Source: Nitrolancea sp040255925
GTDB lineage: Bacteria > Chloroflexota > Chloroflexia > Thermomicrobiales > Thermomicrobiaceae
Direction: 5' to 3'
Assembly (NCBI GenBank): GCA_040255925.1
Contig: JBDZVX010000007.1
Coordinates: 1 to 40,273, forward strand
DNA length: 40,273 nucleotides
Positions within the stretch are counted from its first letter, which is position 1. Each line of letters opens with the position of its first letter. Below are positions 16,690-25,253 of the stretch, in pieces. The notes beneath the pieces were generated by a model that was not told where the DNA came from, ran no database searches, and saw only the letters and a program-made list of their open reading frames with translations. A program made the position numbers and the translations under genes.

Positions 16690-18107
16690 GCTCCACCTCC
16701 AGCGAAGGTCTGGACCAACAAATAGATATTCAACGCGATGATGAGCGCGGCGGCCGACGAGGCTGCCAGCGTCGTCAGTCGCCGGTTCACCAACGCCCCC
16801 ATAATATCCCGTCGACGCGTAAAGAGCACGAGGGGAACCAGCGCGAACGGGATGCCGAAGCTCAAGATCACCTGGCTGATCACCAGGGTTCGGGTCGGAT
16901 CGAGTCCGATCGCGATCACCACCAGCGCCGGCAGCATCGTAATCCCCCGCCGAAGCCAGAGCGGGATGTGCCAGTGCAAAAATCCCTGCATGATCACCTG
17001 GCCGGCCATGGTCCCGACCGCGGACGACGAAAGCCCGGATGCGAGCAGCGAGATCGCGAAGACGGTGCTGGAGAAATCCCCCAGCAGCGGCCGAAGCGTC
17101 AGGTGGGCGGATTCGATGCTGGAGACATCGATCCGGCCAGTCGCGTGGAACGTAGCAGCCGCCATAATCAACATGGCCGCGTTCACCAGCCCGGCCAGTC
17201 CCATGGCAATGATGACGTCGATCACTTCAAACCGGAAGATTCGCCGTGCCTGGATCGGATTCTTGGGCACAATCCGGTTCTGGGTCAGCGACGAGTGGAG
17301 GAAGATCACATGGGGCATCACCGTGGCCCCGACGATCCCGACGCTGAGGAGCACGCTCTCGGTCCCGGAAAACTGGGGAACCACGGCGTGATAGGCAATG
17401 AGACCCCAATCCGGGCGGCCGAGCAGCGTCTCGATGACGTAGCAGACCGCGATGATCCCGACGAGCACAACGATCACCGCCTCCAGCTCCCGGAAACCCC
17501 GTCGCTGTAGCCCAAGGATCAAAAAGGTCGCGAGCCCGGTCAGCAGTCCAGCCGCGAGCAGCGGGATATGGAACAAGAGATAGAACCCGAGCGCCGCGCC
17601 AAGGAACTCAGCGAGATCGGTCGCCATCGCGACCAGCTCCGAGATCACCCACATGGCGTAGACGACCGGTTTGGGGAACCGATCCCGGCAGATCTCGGCC
17701 AGGTTCCGGCCGGTCGCGATCCCGAGCTTGGCCGAGAGCGATTGGATCAACATCGCGGTCAGGTTACTGGCGATGATCACCCAGATCAGGGTGTAGCCGA
17801 ACTGCGCGCCACCCTGAATATTCGTGGCGAAGTTTCCGGGATCGATATAGGCCACACTGGCGATAAAGGCCGGCCCAAGAAAGGGGAGAATCCGCCGGAA
17901 CCGGGACCGGGCTGTGCCTTCCAACGCGGCCGAGGCGGCTTCAAGAGTTCGCTCGTCACCCAGCCGGCTTCCGGCTGTCCCAACCGGGCTACTCCTTAGT
18001 CGCGCGCGCAGCCCCTCCCGGAGAGACGCGCGATCCTCACCCGGTACCGATTCCGCGCGGAGATCGTCGCTACTACTCCGCTCATCATGGTCCAATGCCC
18101 TACCCAT
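16686..18107 (-). CDS. mntH: Nramp-family divalent metal transporter
   Basis: The 473-aa product has about 11 membrane helices and Nramp marks: DPGNFATNIQGGAQFGY in helix 1 (metal-binding Asp and Asn), and ATVMPHVIFLHSSLTQ in helix 6 (the MPH motif). The family imports Mn2+ or Fe2+ with protons. The N-terminal 70 residues are polar, Arg- and Ser-rich. It lies between an HMA-like gene (11 bases upstream) and the tandem USP gene (4-base overlap), all on the minus strand under the promoter at 18629-18656. Mn2+ is the likely substrate but this is by family only. Confidence 0.93.
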   Translation of the reverse strand: MGRALDHDERSSSDDLRAESVPGEDRASLREGLRARLRSSPVGTAGSRLGDERTLEAASAALEGTARSRFRRILPFLGPAFIASVAYIDPGNFATNIQGGAQFGYTLIWVIIASNLTAMLIQSLSAKLGIATGRNLAEICRDRFPKPVVYAMWVISELVAMATDLAEFLGAALGFYLLFHIPLLAAGLLTGLATFLILGLQRRGFRELEAVIVVLVGIIAVCYVIETLLGRPDWGLIAYHAVVPQFSGTESVLLSVGIVGATVMPHVIFLHSSLTQNRIVPKNPIQARRIFRFEVIDVIIAMGLAGLVNAAMLIMAAATFHATGRIDVSSIESAHLTLRPLLGDFSSTVFAISLLASGLSSSAVGTMAGQVIMQGFLHWHIPLWLRRGITMLPALVVIAIGLDPTRTLVISQVILSFGIPFALVPLVLFTRRRDIMGALVNRRLTTLAASSAAALIIALNIYLLVQTFAGGGA

Positions 18108-18118
18108 CCCGTCGTGCC

Positions 18119-18541
18119 TCAGGCACGCGACCCGGCCATGCCCAGCGGCGTGAGCGCGGACTGAATTTCCGGGAGCGTGAGGCGCGCGGGATCATAGCGG
18201 AGCAGCGCGCTTCCGGTAAGCGGGTTGACATCCGCGGCCCTCACGCCTGGGAGCGCTTTAAGGGCATTCAGCACCATCCCTGCACGATCCGGATCGTCCC
18301 GCAGACCGGCTACCCGGAAACGTACGCGACCCGGCAGGTCGGACAGCACCATTACCGCCTTCGGCTCCCGAGAAGCCGCCACGGCACGCGGCCGCGGAAC
18401 GGACCGGGGAGCATCGGTCTGGGGAACGGATCGTGCCGCCGACCTGAATCGTGCGATTCCAAACTCGACGAGCACGTGGGCAATCAGCGTCGGAATAAAT
18501 TCGGCGCCAGCAAACTCGAACAGGATCTTGCCAAGGTTCAT
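18119..18541 (-). CDS. HMA-like domain protein (no CxxC), first gene of the metal operon
   Basis: The 140-aa product begins with a short amphipathic region (LGKILFEFAGAEFIPTLIAHV), a basic Ser/Pro linker, then a ferredoxin-like HMA_2-type domain from about residue 62: LSDLPGRVRFRVAGL, LNALKALPGVRAADVNPLTGSALLRYD, LPEIQSALTPLG. The CxxC metal site of classical HMA domains is missing, as in the HMA_2 group. AAGGA lies before the ATG. The gene leads the Nramp-USP unit. A role in metal sensing or membrane targeting is possible but not shown. Confidence 0.75.
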   Translation of the reverse strand: MNLGKILFEFAGAEFIPTLIAHVLVEFGIARFRSAARSVPQTDAPRSVPRPRAVAASREPKAVMVLSDLPGRVRFRVAGLRDDPDRAGMVLNALKALPGVRAADVNPLTGSALLRYDPARLTLPEIQSALTPLGMAGSRA

Positions 18542-18610
18542 TCCGTTTTATCCTTCTTCATGCCCAGAGCCGGACCATCCGGCGCGGGCAAGCGACCGCT
18601 AGCACGGATA

Positions 18611-18656
18611 TTAGTCTTGACTAAATTCAGTATAAGGGGATCAGAAGGCGTGTCAA
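18611..18656 (-). promoter_or_regulatory. Strong sigma70-type promoter with palindromic operator at its start site
   Basis: On the minus strand TTGACA (complement of 18651-18656) and TATACT (complement of 18629-18634) are separated by 16 bases, a near-consensus promoter. Four bases after the -10 box comes the perfect palindrome TTAGTC-AA-GACTAA (18611-18624), which covers the expected transcription start. The shape and AT-ended TTAG...CTAA halves recall operators of DtxR/MntR-type metal repressors. The regulator gene is not in the window. It drives the HMA-Nramp-USP genes, 70 bases before the first ATG. Confidence 0.75.
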
Positions 18657-18727
18657 GCGCCGTCGGGAGTGCGATACGGGAGAAGCGTTGTTCCGCGATG
18701 CCGGCTACTCGCTGGGGCCGCCTGGAG

Positions 18728-18750
18728 CGTCATCACCGAGGATGATGACG
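18728..18750. terminator. Hairpin between the LCP gene and the metal-operon promoter
   Basis: CGTCATCA (18728-18735) and TGATGACG (18743-18750) form a perfect 8-bp stem with a 7-base loop, just past the stop of the minus-strand LCP gene at 18768. No T-tract follows on the minus strand. It probably ends or protects the LCP transcript. Confidence 0.5.
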
Positions 18751-18767
18751 ATATCGTTGTCCTTCGT

Positions 18768-20252
18768 CTAGCTCGTATCGCCCTCGGTAACCGCTGCCGG
18801 CGGCAGCCCCAGAACTTTCGCGATCAGCCGGGCGGTGGCCAGATCGCTACCGGATGTGATGACCTGCGAGCTGCCATGCTGTCCGGCATCCGGAGCTTGC
18901 GCGACCGTCACCGTGGTAAAGCCCTGTTCCTTGAGCTTCCCAGCGGCACCGGCCGCGAGCTTGTCCACCAGGGTTGCGTTCTCGACCAGCACCCGTGCCT
19001 TGAGATTCGGCTTTTCCAGGGACGGGACCTGCCGCGATAATTGCGCGGAGTCGTCGGCGCCCGGCATCATTTCTTTGAGGATTGCGCGAACCTCGGTCCA
19101 ATCCGGGATGAGATAGTACGGCTGGCCCGGACTCCATTCCTCGGTGAGCGCGCTCTGAATGCTGTACGAGTGGATGCTTCCCGGCTTGATCTCGGTGCCG
19201 AGCTTGGCAAGCTTCAGCATATCCAGCGGCTGGAGATCGGTACGCACGGTATCGCCAAGCGCCGCCATCAGTTCCGGCGCCTTCGAGATCAGGTTCAGAT
19301 CGACCGCCTGTTCGCGGAGGGCACGCAGTAGCTGCTGCTGTCGTTCGCCACGAGCAAAGTCATTATCGTCGTGCCGAGTGCGGACGTAGCGCAACGCCAT
19401 CTGGCCGTTGACGTGCTGCAAGCCGGTGTGGAAATAGACCCGCGTGTAGTTGAATTTCTCACCAGGATACAGATCGTCCTTGATCGGTGCCGGCACATCG
19501 AGCGTGATTCCGCCGACGGTGTCGATGATCTTCTTGAAGCCCTCAAAATCGACCTCAGCAAAGTAATGGATCGGGATACCAAAGTTGTATTCAAGCGTGG
19601 CCTCAACCAAACCCGGACCGGTTACCTTGCTCAGTTCACCGCTGGAGTAGGCAGCGTTGATCTTGTCCTTCCCGACGCCTGGAATCGTGACCAGCAGATC
19701 GCGCGGAATCGACAGCAGGCCGACCTGCTTGGAAGCCGGATCAATGCTGACAATGATGATGGTGTCGGAGAGCGGGATCTCACCCTCCTCACGGCGATCG
19801 GGGCTGGTATCGGACCCCAGCAAGGCGATATTGACCCGTTCCTTCTTGTCCCAGTCCGGCAAGGACGCCGGATTGCTGGTGTCAAGGACGGGTGTGCCCT
19901 GTTCGTTGAGCACGACTTTCCCCCGTGAACTTGAGTTGACGAAGATCTTCCCGTAGGCCTTCCACGTCTGGAACATAAGCGGCACGAGGAAAATAGCAGC
20001 GATCGCCAGGACGGCCGCCGGAACACCGAAGAGGACGTAGCGGTTGTGGGGCAGCCGTCGCCGGGCCTTCGACGCGGGCTGCCGGGCAACGGGACGCGGC
20101 TCGCGCAGTGACGACGGCGACGACGCGGGGGAGTCCGTCGTCTCCTGCCGCTGCCGGCGAGCCTGACGGATCTCATCGGCGCGCAGCCGCGCACCCCGTT
20201 TGTAGTTGGGATGCGCGTTGATCCGCCGCCGGGGTTGCCGTCCCATCCACAT
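18768..20252 (-). CDS. LytR-CpsA-Psr (LCP) family cell-wall glycopolymer ligase with LytR_C domain
   Basis: The 494-aa product has a long basic cytoplasmic N-terminus, one membrane helix at about 71-93 (YVLFGVPAAVLAIAAIFLVPL), and an extracellular LCP domain: VNIALLGSDTSPD, LSDTIIIVSIDPASKQVGLL, SIPRDLLVTIPGVGKDKIN, and LRYVRTRHDDNDFARGERQ with its conserved Arg residues. A LytR_C domain follows near the end (KARVLVENATLVDKLAAGAAGKL). LCP enzymes move undecaprenyl-linked polymers onto peptidoglycan or proteins. The acceptor here is unknown. Two in-frame ATGs (20252 and 20246) are both possible starts. It is transcribed alone, divergent from nothing close. Confidence 0.93.
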   Translation of the reverse strand: MWMGRQPRRRINAHPNYKRGARLRADEIRQARRQRQETTDSPASSPSSLREPRPVARQPASKARRRLPHNRYVLFGVPAAVLAIAAIFLVPLMFQTWKAYGKIFVNSSSRGKVVLNEQGTPVLDTSNPASLPDWDKKERVNIALLGSDTSPDRREEGEIPLSDTIIIVSIDPASKQVGLLSIPRDLLVTIPGVGKDKINAAYSSGELSKVTGPGLVEATLEYNFGIPIHYFAEVDFEGFKKIIDTVGGITLDVPAPIKDDLYPGEKFNYTRVYFHTGLQHVNGQMALRYVRTRHDDNDFARGERQQQLLRALREQAVDLNLISKAPELMAALGDTVRTDLQPLDMLKLAKLGTEIKPGSIHSYSIQSALTEEWSPGQPYYLIPDWTEVRAILKEMMPGADDSAQLSRQVPSLEKPNLKARVLVENATLVDKLAAGAAGKLKEQGFTTVTVAQAPDAGQHGSSQVITSGSDLATARLIAKVLGLPPAAVTEGDTS

Positions 20253-20391
20253 CCCTTCTGGGTGCCGCTTTCCAGGAATCGATCGCCGGTTACCGGACCA
20301 TACCGCCCGCCGGTTCGTAGAACGGATTCAGCGGGAAAAGGCTCCGGCATCGTCAGGACAAATGCGAACCGCCAGCCATTCTACGGCCCAG

Positions 20392-20553
20392 TCATTTGGA
20401 AGACGATCGTTTGACTGGCGTCGGTTCCACCGGCAAGATAGATGACATAGACCAGGCTACCGGGCCGGCCCGCGCGGAGACTATCACTCCACCACACACC
20501 GCCAGGAGAAAGCCAAAGCTCGCGATCAGCGGAACAACACGGAGACCTAACAT
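20392..20553 (-). CDS. Possible 53-aa membrane peptide downstream of ctaG
   Basis: An ATG at complement 20551-20553 opens a 53-aa frame with one hydrophobic segment (VVPLIASFGFLLAVCGGVIV) and a polar tail ending in KRSSSK. It lies 24 bases after the ctaG stop on the same strand. A second overlapping frame (20381-20566) gives a less membrane-like product. No good ribosome binding site is visible, so the call is tentative. Confidence 0.3.
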   Translation of the reverse strand: MLGLRVVPLIASFGFLLAVCGGVIVSARAGPVAWSMSSILPVEPTPVKRSSSK

Positions 20554-20577
20554 CGAACGTTTGCACCGGCCAGACGG

Positions 20578-21531
20578 CTAAACAGGATCGGTCGTGATGG
20601 GACGGGGTCCTTCATCCCATTCTCCGGAGTCCGCCAGGGCATCCCAAGCCGCCTGCTGCTTCTCGACCTTGCGGTTTTCCAGTTGGAGAATCCGGATGAT
20701 AATCCCCAACGCGACGAACAGCCAGAGCAACCCACCACCGACCCACATAAGCAGCCCGCCTATTTGTTGATCGCTGTGCGGGTCCCACCCGAAGGGATTC
20801 GGGTTTGAGAGGTACGGGGTATAGAGCACGCTGTCGGCAAGCGTGAGAATAGCACCCAATCCATTCGAGCTAATCATCATCGAGAAGAACACCGAGATCA
20901 CTGCCCAGGTCCGCTTCATCTTGTGATGCCGCGGGACCGGGTCGATCATCGGCCACCAGTAGAGCAGGGCCACCCCGAGGAAGCTCACATGCTCGAGAAC
21001 ATGGACGGTTTCGTTGACCAGCGCCGCGTCATAGAACTGGGGAAAGTGCCAGAGCACGATCACGCCATTGAACAGGAAGAACGAGGTAATCGGATTAGTC
21101 AGAAAGGTCAACACAGCGCGGACCCCTGATGGGCGGAGGATGGTACGGAGTACCGGGCCGCTATCCTTCGGTGAAATCGCGTGGAGCACGAGCTGCACCG
21201 GCCGGCCAAAGAGCAGCAGGGGCGCCGTCGCTTGGATCAGGATCATGTGTTGAATCATATGGAAGGTGAAGACATCGTCGTTGTACATGTCGAACGGGCC
21301 CAGCAATGCGAGGACGATCGTGAGGAGCCCGCCGTAAAAGCAGAGGACCTGCCACGTCGGATGCTCGTAGCGCCCGGCCTCGCGAACCCGGCGGAGCGCC
21401 CAGTAATAGCCGACCGCGCTGATGATGAGGCTGATCGCCACCAGGGGATCAAAATTCCAGGCGAGGAGGAACGGGCCATCGTAGTTGCCGATATGGAGAA
21501 GTGGCAGGAACATGGGCATCCTCATCTTCAA
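20578..21531 (-). CDS. ctaG: Cytochrome c oxidase assembly protein, CtaG (caa3) family
   Basis: The 317-aa product has seven to eight membrane helices. Family marks are the His-rich HMIQHMILIQATAPLLLFG, VIVLWHFPQFYDAAL, HVLEHVSFLGVALLYWWPMID and DQQIGGLLMWVGGGLLWLF. This is the Gram-positive-type CtaG linked to caa3 oxidases, thought to help CuB or copper insertion; it is unrelated to the Cox11 type. No oxidase subunits lie in the window. It follows tatA after about 100 bases on the same strand, so both may share a transcript. The C-terminus is polar and acidic. Confidence 0.9.
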   Translation of the reverse strand: MKMRMPMFLPLLHIGNYDGPFLLAWNFDPLVAISLIISAVGYYWALRRVREAGRYEHPTWQVLCFYGGLLTIVLALLGPFDMYNDDVFTFHMIQHMILIQATAPLLLFGRPVQLVLHAISPKDSGPVLRTILRPSGVRAVLTFLTNPITSFFLFNGVIVLWHFPQFYDAALVNETVHVLEHVSFLGVALLYWWPMIDPVPRHHKMKRTWAVISVFFSMMISSNGLGAILTLADSVLYTPYLSNPNPFGWDPHSDQQIGGLLMWVGGGLLWLFVALGIIIRILQLENRKVEKQQAAWDALADSGEWDEGPRPITTDPV

Positions 21532-21630
21532 TCGGCCGCGCGATCCTTAGGAGGTAGCGCGCCGGGTCGAGGCGGGGAGGGCGACTGGCCCGCAAGGCGG
21601 GGCCCCGCCGCAAAGGACGAGATATCCTCG

Positions 21631-21843
21631 CTACTTGGTGCCCCGGCCGCCGGACCGGGGGTCGTCGCGTGATCCGGACGCAAGATGATCCGATTTAACC
21701 GGCTCGTTCGCCGCCTTTTTGAACTCGCGGATACCCTGGCCGAGCGCGCCGGCCGCGTCGGGTAACTTGCCGGCCCCAAAAACGATCAGGACAATCACCA
21801 GGATCAGGAGCAGATGCATCGGTTGGAAAAGCCCCTCAAACAT
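21631..21843 (-). CDS. tatA: TatA/TatE-type Sec-independent translocase subunit
   Basis: GGAGGT six bases before the ATG at complement 21841-21843 fixes the start, giving 70 aa; the longer frame above it is not needed. MFEGLFQPMHLLLILVIVLIVFGAGKLP is the membrane helix with the FGAGKLP hinge of TatA, followed by the amphipathic helix ALGQGIREFKKAA and a polar tail. TatA forms the pore-like element for folded, often cofactor-bearing proteins. No tatC is in the window. It sits ahead of ctaG. Confidence 0.92.
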   Translation of the reverse strand: MFEGLFQPMHLLLILVIVLIVFGAGKLPDAAGALGQGIREFKKAANEPVKSDHLASGSRDDPRSGGRGTK

Positions 21844-21933
21844 GGCAACCTCCAGCCTTGATTCCCTAGCGAGCATCCACCGGTATCGTGCTCGACGCGA
21901 GCTACTCCGCTCGGAATTCCAGGACTGATCGTT

Positions 21934-21956
21934 AGTACCCTATCGTACAAGGTACT
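21934..21956. promoter_or_regulatory. Inverted repeat upstream of tatA
   Basis: AGTACC (21934-21939) and GGTACT (21951-21956) form perfect 6-base arms 11 bases apart, about 90 bases before the tatA ATG and 30 after the stop of the preceding gene. An operator or a weak terminator hairpin is possible. Confidence 0.3.
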
Positions 21957-21987
21957 CGCCAGCCCTGGCAACCTTCCGTGCTCCCGG

Positions 21988-22197
21988 CTACCCCGGCAGG
22001 CGGCTGCGCATCCGCCGGCGGATGAGGACCAGGCTCACGAGGATCTCAACCAGCGCCAGGCCCCGTGGAGGGATGCCTCCTTCACCGAGCCGGGCAATCC
22101 AGGAACCCCAGAAACGCGCCCAGCTCGCCGGGCTGAGCACCAGCCAGAGACCATCGATCAATCCCCAAACACCAAAGACCGTCAGCAAGACACTCAT
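21988..22197 (-). CDS. Small membrane protein, hypothetical
   Basis: The 69-aa product starts MSVLLTVFGVWGLIDGLWLVLSP, one membrane helix, then ARFWGSWIARLGEGGIPPRGLALVEILVSLVLI, a likely second helix, and a basic end RRRMRSRLPG. GGAAGGG lies before the ATG. The layout is like small DUF2065-type membrane proteins, a weak resemblance only. It precedes tatA and ctaG on the same strand. Confidence 0.6.
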   Translation of the reverse strand: MSVLLTVFGVWGLIDGLWLVLSPASWARFWGSWIARLGEGGIPPRGLALVEILVSLVLIRRRMRSRLPG

Positions 22198-22355
22198 CGT
22201 GAAACCCTTCCACAGGCAGGATGATCACTCTCCATAAACCGTGGACCTCCACGGATCGCCCCGCATTCGCCGTTCCCCTATCCCAGTCCGTGGAACTTCA
22301 GTCGGCGTGTGATATCGGCAACTCGTGCCTCCACAGACAATCACAGGAAGCTGAT

Positions 22356-22386
22356 GGCAAGCAAATTGCCTGTACCAAGATAATAC
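22356..22386 (+). promoter_or_regulatory. Possible promoter/operator before the YHS gene
   Basis: A palindrome GGCAA-GCAAA-TTGCC (22356-22370) is followed 10 bases later by a -10-like TAATAC (22381-22386). No good -35 is present at 16-18 bp, so an activator would be needed if this is real. The spot lies 90 bases before the YHS-protein ATG. Confidence 0.3.
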
Positions 22387-22473
22387 ACATTTTTCATCGA
22401 TGGCGCGGAGCCGCCGGGCCATCGTGGGCCAGGGGTGCGCCAATGCTGGCGCCCCAAAAAGGAGGATGCGGCA

Positions 22474-22749
22474 ATGCCAAAGGATCCAGTATGTGGAAAA
22501 GAAGTCAGCCCGGAACAGGCCTATGGCAAAGGCTGGTACCAGGGCATTCTGTACTATTTCGACTCACCGCGCTGTGAGGAACAGTTCCTGCGTGATCCAG
22601 TGGCCTATGCCGAGCACTGGCCGAGGAGCTACCGGCCAGGCAGGAACACGGATTGGCCACAGTTCATCGACCCGCAGGGCGGCCACCGGGATATCCCGGA
22701 GGCGTCCGAGATCATGCAATACGACAGCTTCGGCCGCCGGATCCGGTAG
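22474..22749 (+). CDS. YHS-domain protein
   Basis: ATG 22474 follows AAGGAGG, giving 91 aa; frames reaching further upstream lack coding character. The YHS core is MPKDPVCGKEV, a Gly-Lys-Gly segment, then LYYFDSPRCEEQFLRDPVAYAE, with the two Cys (residues about 6 and 32) typical of the domain. YHS domains are found in metal-transport ATPases and oxygenase subunits and probably bind metal. The last 40 residues are polar and aromatic without a known domain. It stands alone between divergent or convergent neighbours. Confidence 0.85.
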   Translation: MPKDPVCGKEVSPEQAYGKGWYQGILYYFDSPRCEEQFLRDPVAYAEHWPRSYRPGRNTDWPQFIDPQGGHRDIPEASEIMQYDSFGRRIR

Positions 22750-22860
22750 AGCGACGCGGCTGGGGTGAACTACCAGGTGATTCGACCGCTGATTGTCACG
22801 GTCACCATCGCCCGACAGGACGGCGTGGCCTGGGATACCCCGGGCCACGCTGTGACGAGA

Positions 22861-23187
22861 TCATTCCGGGCGCGCGGCCCCCTGCCAGTACTCCTCGATC
22901 TCATCATCGGACAGCGCTTCGGCCTCGATCCGGATGGTGACCCGGTAGACCGGCGGCCACCTTCGCCCGGTCGTCTTCCGGTAGGTATCGATGTAGGTCT
23001 GCCAACGGGGACTCTCTCGATGCTCGAACGCGGTCATCGTTGACCAGTCGGGAGACTTGACCCCGGCCGCTGCTTCGACCGTCTCGGTCATCCCGACAAC
23101 GTCATCGTCATTGCCGTCGAACTTGAGGTAGTCCTCATCATAGCCCCGGAAAGCCGCCGCGATTCCTGACTTCCGATAGACTCCCAT
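22861..23187 (-). CDS. Hypothetical soluble protein
   Basis: The 108-aa reading begins at ATG complement 23185-23187, with GGAG five bases before it. The frame stays open further upstream (to 23361), but that part is Arg/Cys-rich and overlaps the divergent MutS-like gene, so it is left out. The product is acidic (YDEDYLKFDGNDDDV) and ends with a strand-helix segment PPVYRVTIRIEAEALSDDEIEEYW. No signal, membrane helix or known motif was seen. Confidence 0.6.
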   Translation of the reverse strand: MGVYRKSGIAAAFRGYDEDYLKFDGNDDDVVGMTETVEAAAGVKSPDWSTMTAFEHRESPRWQTYIDTYRKTTGRRWPPVYRVTIRIEAEALSDDEIEEYWQGAARPE

Positions 23188-23330
23188 TACGTCTCCATGC
23201 CACTTCCCACACCCATCCGGCCGCTCAGTTCTCAGGATTCTCGTCACGATGAACTCAAGTCTAACCGCTTTCCGGCGATGCGCAATGCCCCGGCGCACTC
23301 CACCTGCGAGCAACGTGGCACACTTCAGGC

Positions 23331-25253
23331 ATGCGAAGCCCTTTGCGTTCGGAACGTCCATACAACTCGCCCGGCATTGAGGAGCAAAACGGGGATCGAA
23401 CGGCGTCCAACCCGGTGCCTCCTGGTGAAGCGTTCTACCGCGCGCGTCGCGATCGTTTCGCCCAGAAGCGAGACATCCAGGCGCGCCTGACCAGCCGCCT
23501 TACAAATGCCCGGTTGCTCGTCTTCCTCGCCGCGAGCCTGAGCCTCGGCTGGGCTATCTGGCAGCGCGACCCGATTGCTGGCGGAGCCGGGGTGCTGCTG
23601 CTGATCGGGTTTTTTGCCCTGGTCTATTATCATGGCAAAGCCGACCGCCTGCGACGACGCTACGACGAACTGGTGAAGATCAACGAGGAGGCGGAAAAGC
23701 GCCTGGCGCACGCCTGGGATGATCTGCCCCTCCGCCATGCCGTACCCGTGGAGCCGGACCATTCCTACGCGGCGGATCTCGACATCTTCGGCCGGGCATC
23801 CCTGTTTCACCTGCTCGATTCCGTCACGACAAGCCTGAGCGAACAAACGCTCAGTCGCTGGCTCCGGCAGCCGGCACCGCCGGAGACCGCGCGGGAACGG
23901 CAGACTGCCATCGCCGAACTCGCGCCGTTGGCGGACCTGCGAGATGAACTCGTGCTCCGTGACCGGCTGGCGAGCGGCGACCGACCAGATCCGGAGCCGT
24001 TTCTCCAATGGGCCGAAGGCGGCGGCTGGCTGAACCGGCGGCCGGGGCTCCTCTGGGCCGCCCGCGTCAGCCCGGTGCTGCTGGTGATCGCCTTCCTCGC
24101 GCAGTTCGCCGGGTTCATCGCCTACCCCGTCTGGATCATCTTCTTTACCGCGAACGTCCTGCTCAATGAAGCGCTCGGGAGGCCGGCGCACCGCATCCTG
24201 TCCCAGATCAGCGGCCAGCGAGAGACGATGTTCGGCCACTTTGCCGACCGCTTCCAGCTCGTGTCCGAGGCGTCGTTTCGCGCGTCCCTGTTGCAACGGT
24301 TGCAAGCCGATCTGCGCACAGGGGGGGTGCCGGCGCATCAACAGCTCCGCCATCTGCACCGGCTGCTGACGCTCGTCATTCCGGGATCGGCGATCATCCA
24401 CTGGCTCGTGCAGAGCGTGACCCTCTGGGACGTTCACGTCCTGGCGGCGCTGGAACGATGGCAGGCGAAGTCCGGCAAACAAGCACGGGGTTGGCTGGCG
24501 GCATTGAGCGAGATCGAGGCGCTGGCGGCGCTGGCGGTCCTGGCGCACGATAACCCCGATTGGGCGTTCCCCGAAATCGAGCCCGGCGCGCGGTCGCTCG
24601 TCGCCCAAGATATCGGGCATCCACTCCTGCCCCGCAGCGTGCGAGTGCACAACGATGTCGAGGTCGGCCCGCCGGGCACCTTCTTGCTGGTGACGGGCTC
24701 GAATATGTCGGGGAAAAGCACACTCTTGCGCGCGCTCGGCGTCAACGTCGTCCTGGCGCAAGCCGGTGGGCCGGTCTGCGCCGCGGCACTCCGGCTGCCT
24801 CCGGTCGATCTCTGGACCAGCATGCGCATCCAGGACTCGCTGGCGATGGGCGTCTCCTACTTCATGGCCGAGCTCCAGCGGCTGAAGCAGGTCGTCGACG
24901 CGGCGCGGCGGAACCATGAGCGGGCGGAGGTCACGACGTTTTACCTGCTCGACGAAATCCTTCAGGGCACGAACACGTTCGAACGGCAGATCGCTGCCCG
25001 CCGCATCATCCGCTGCCTGGTCGATCTCGGCGCGATCGGCGCGGTCTCGACCCACGATCTGACGCTCGCTGACTCCGACGAGCTGGCCACCGTCGCGCGT
25101 TCCACCTACTTCACCGAGACGATCTCGCCCGATCCGGACCACCCGGCGATGTCCTTCGATTACAAGCTCCATCGTGGGATCGCCACCTCGAGCAACGCCC
25201 TCAAATTAATGAAGATGATCGGGCTGAATACCGAGGTCTCCACCGAGAGCTGA
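23331..25253 (+). CDS. Membrane-anchored MutS-like ATPase
   Basis: The 640-aa product ends with a MutS domain V: Walker A GSNMSGKST (about 456-464), a mid-region DSLAMGVSYFMAELQRLK, Walker B FYLLDEILQGTN, and the switch VSTHDLTLAD. Before it are a clamp/core-like helical region and two hydrophobic pairs: residues about 60-100 (LLVFLAASLSLGWAIW, GGAGVLLLIGFFALVYYH) and about 245-285 (VLLVIAFLAQFAGFIAYPVWIIFFTANVLL). No mismatch-recognition domain with Phe-x-Glu is present. This resembles the MutS-related, membrane-linked family that is not part of post-replicative repair; function unknown. A 615-aa open frame on the opposite strand is a shadow of codon bias. Confidence 0.88.
   Translation: MRSPLRSERPYNSPGIEEQNGDRTASNPVPPGEAFYRARRDRFAQKRDIQARLTSRLTNARLLVFLAASLSLGWAIWQRDPIAGGAGVLLLIGFFALVYYHGKADRLRRRYDELVKINEEAEKRLAHAWDDLPLRHAVPVEPDHSYAADLDIFGRASLFHLLDSVTTSLSEQTLSRWLRQPAPPETARERQTAIAELAPLADLRDELVLRDRLASGDRPDPEPFLQWAEGGGWLNRRPGLLWAARVSPVLLVIAFLAQFAGFIAYPVWIIFFTANVLLNEALGRPAHRILSQISGQRETMFGHFADRFQLVSEASFRASLLQRLQADLRTGGVPAHQQLRHLHRLLTLVIPGSAIIHWLVQSVTLWDVHVLAALERWQAKSGKQARGWLAALSEIEALAALAVLAHDNPDWAFPEIEPGARSLVAQDIGHPLLPRSVRVHNDVEVGPPGTFLLVTGSNMSGKSTLLRALGVNVVLAQAGGPVCAAALRLPPVDLWTSMRIQDSLAMGVSYFMAELQRLKQVVDAARRNHERAEVTTFYLLDEILQGTNTFERQIAARRIIRCLVDLGAIGAVSTHDLTLADSDELATVARSTYFTETISPDPDHPAMSFDYKLHRGIATSSNALKLMKMIGLNTEVSTES

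Noticed and set aside
23325..25172. 615-aa minus-strand open frame opposite the MutS-like gene
   Set aside because: It is rich in Arg, Gln and Asp with no domain, and the plus strand has clear MutS motifs; it is a GC-codon shadow.
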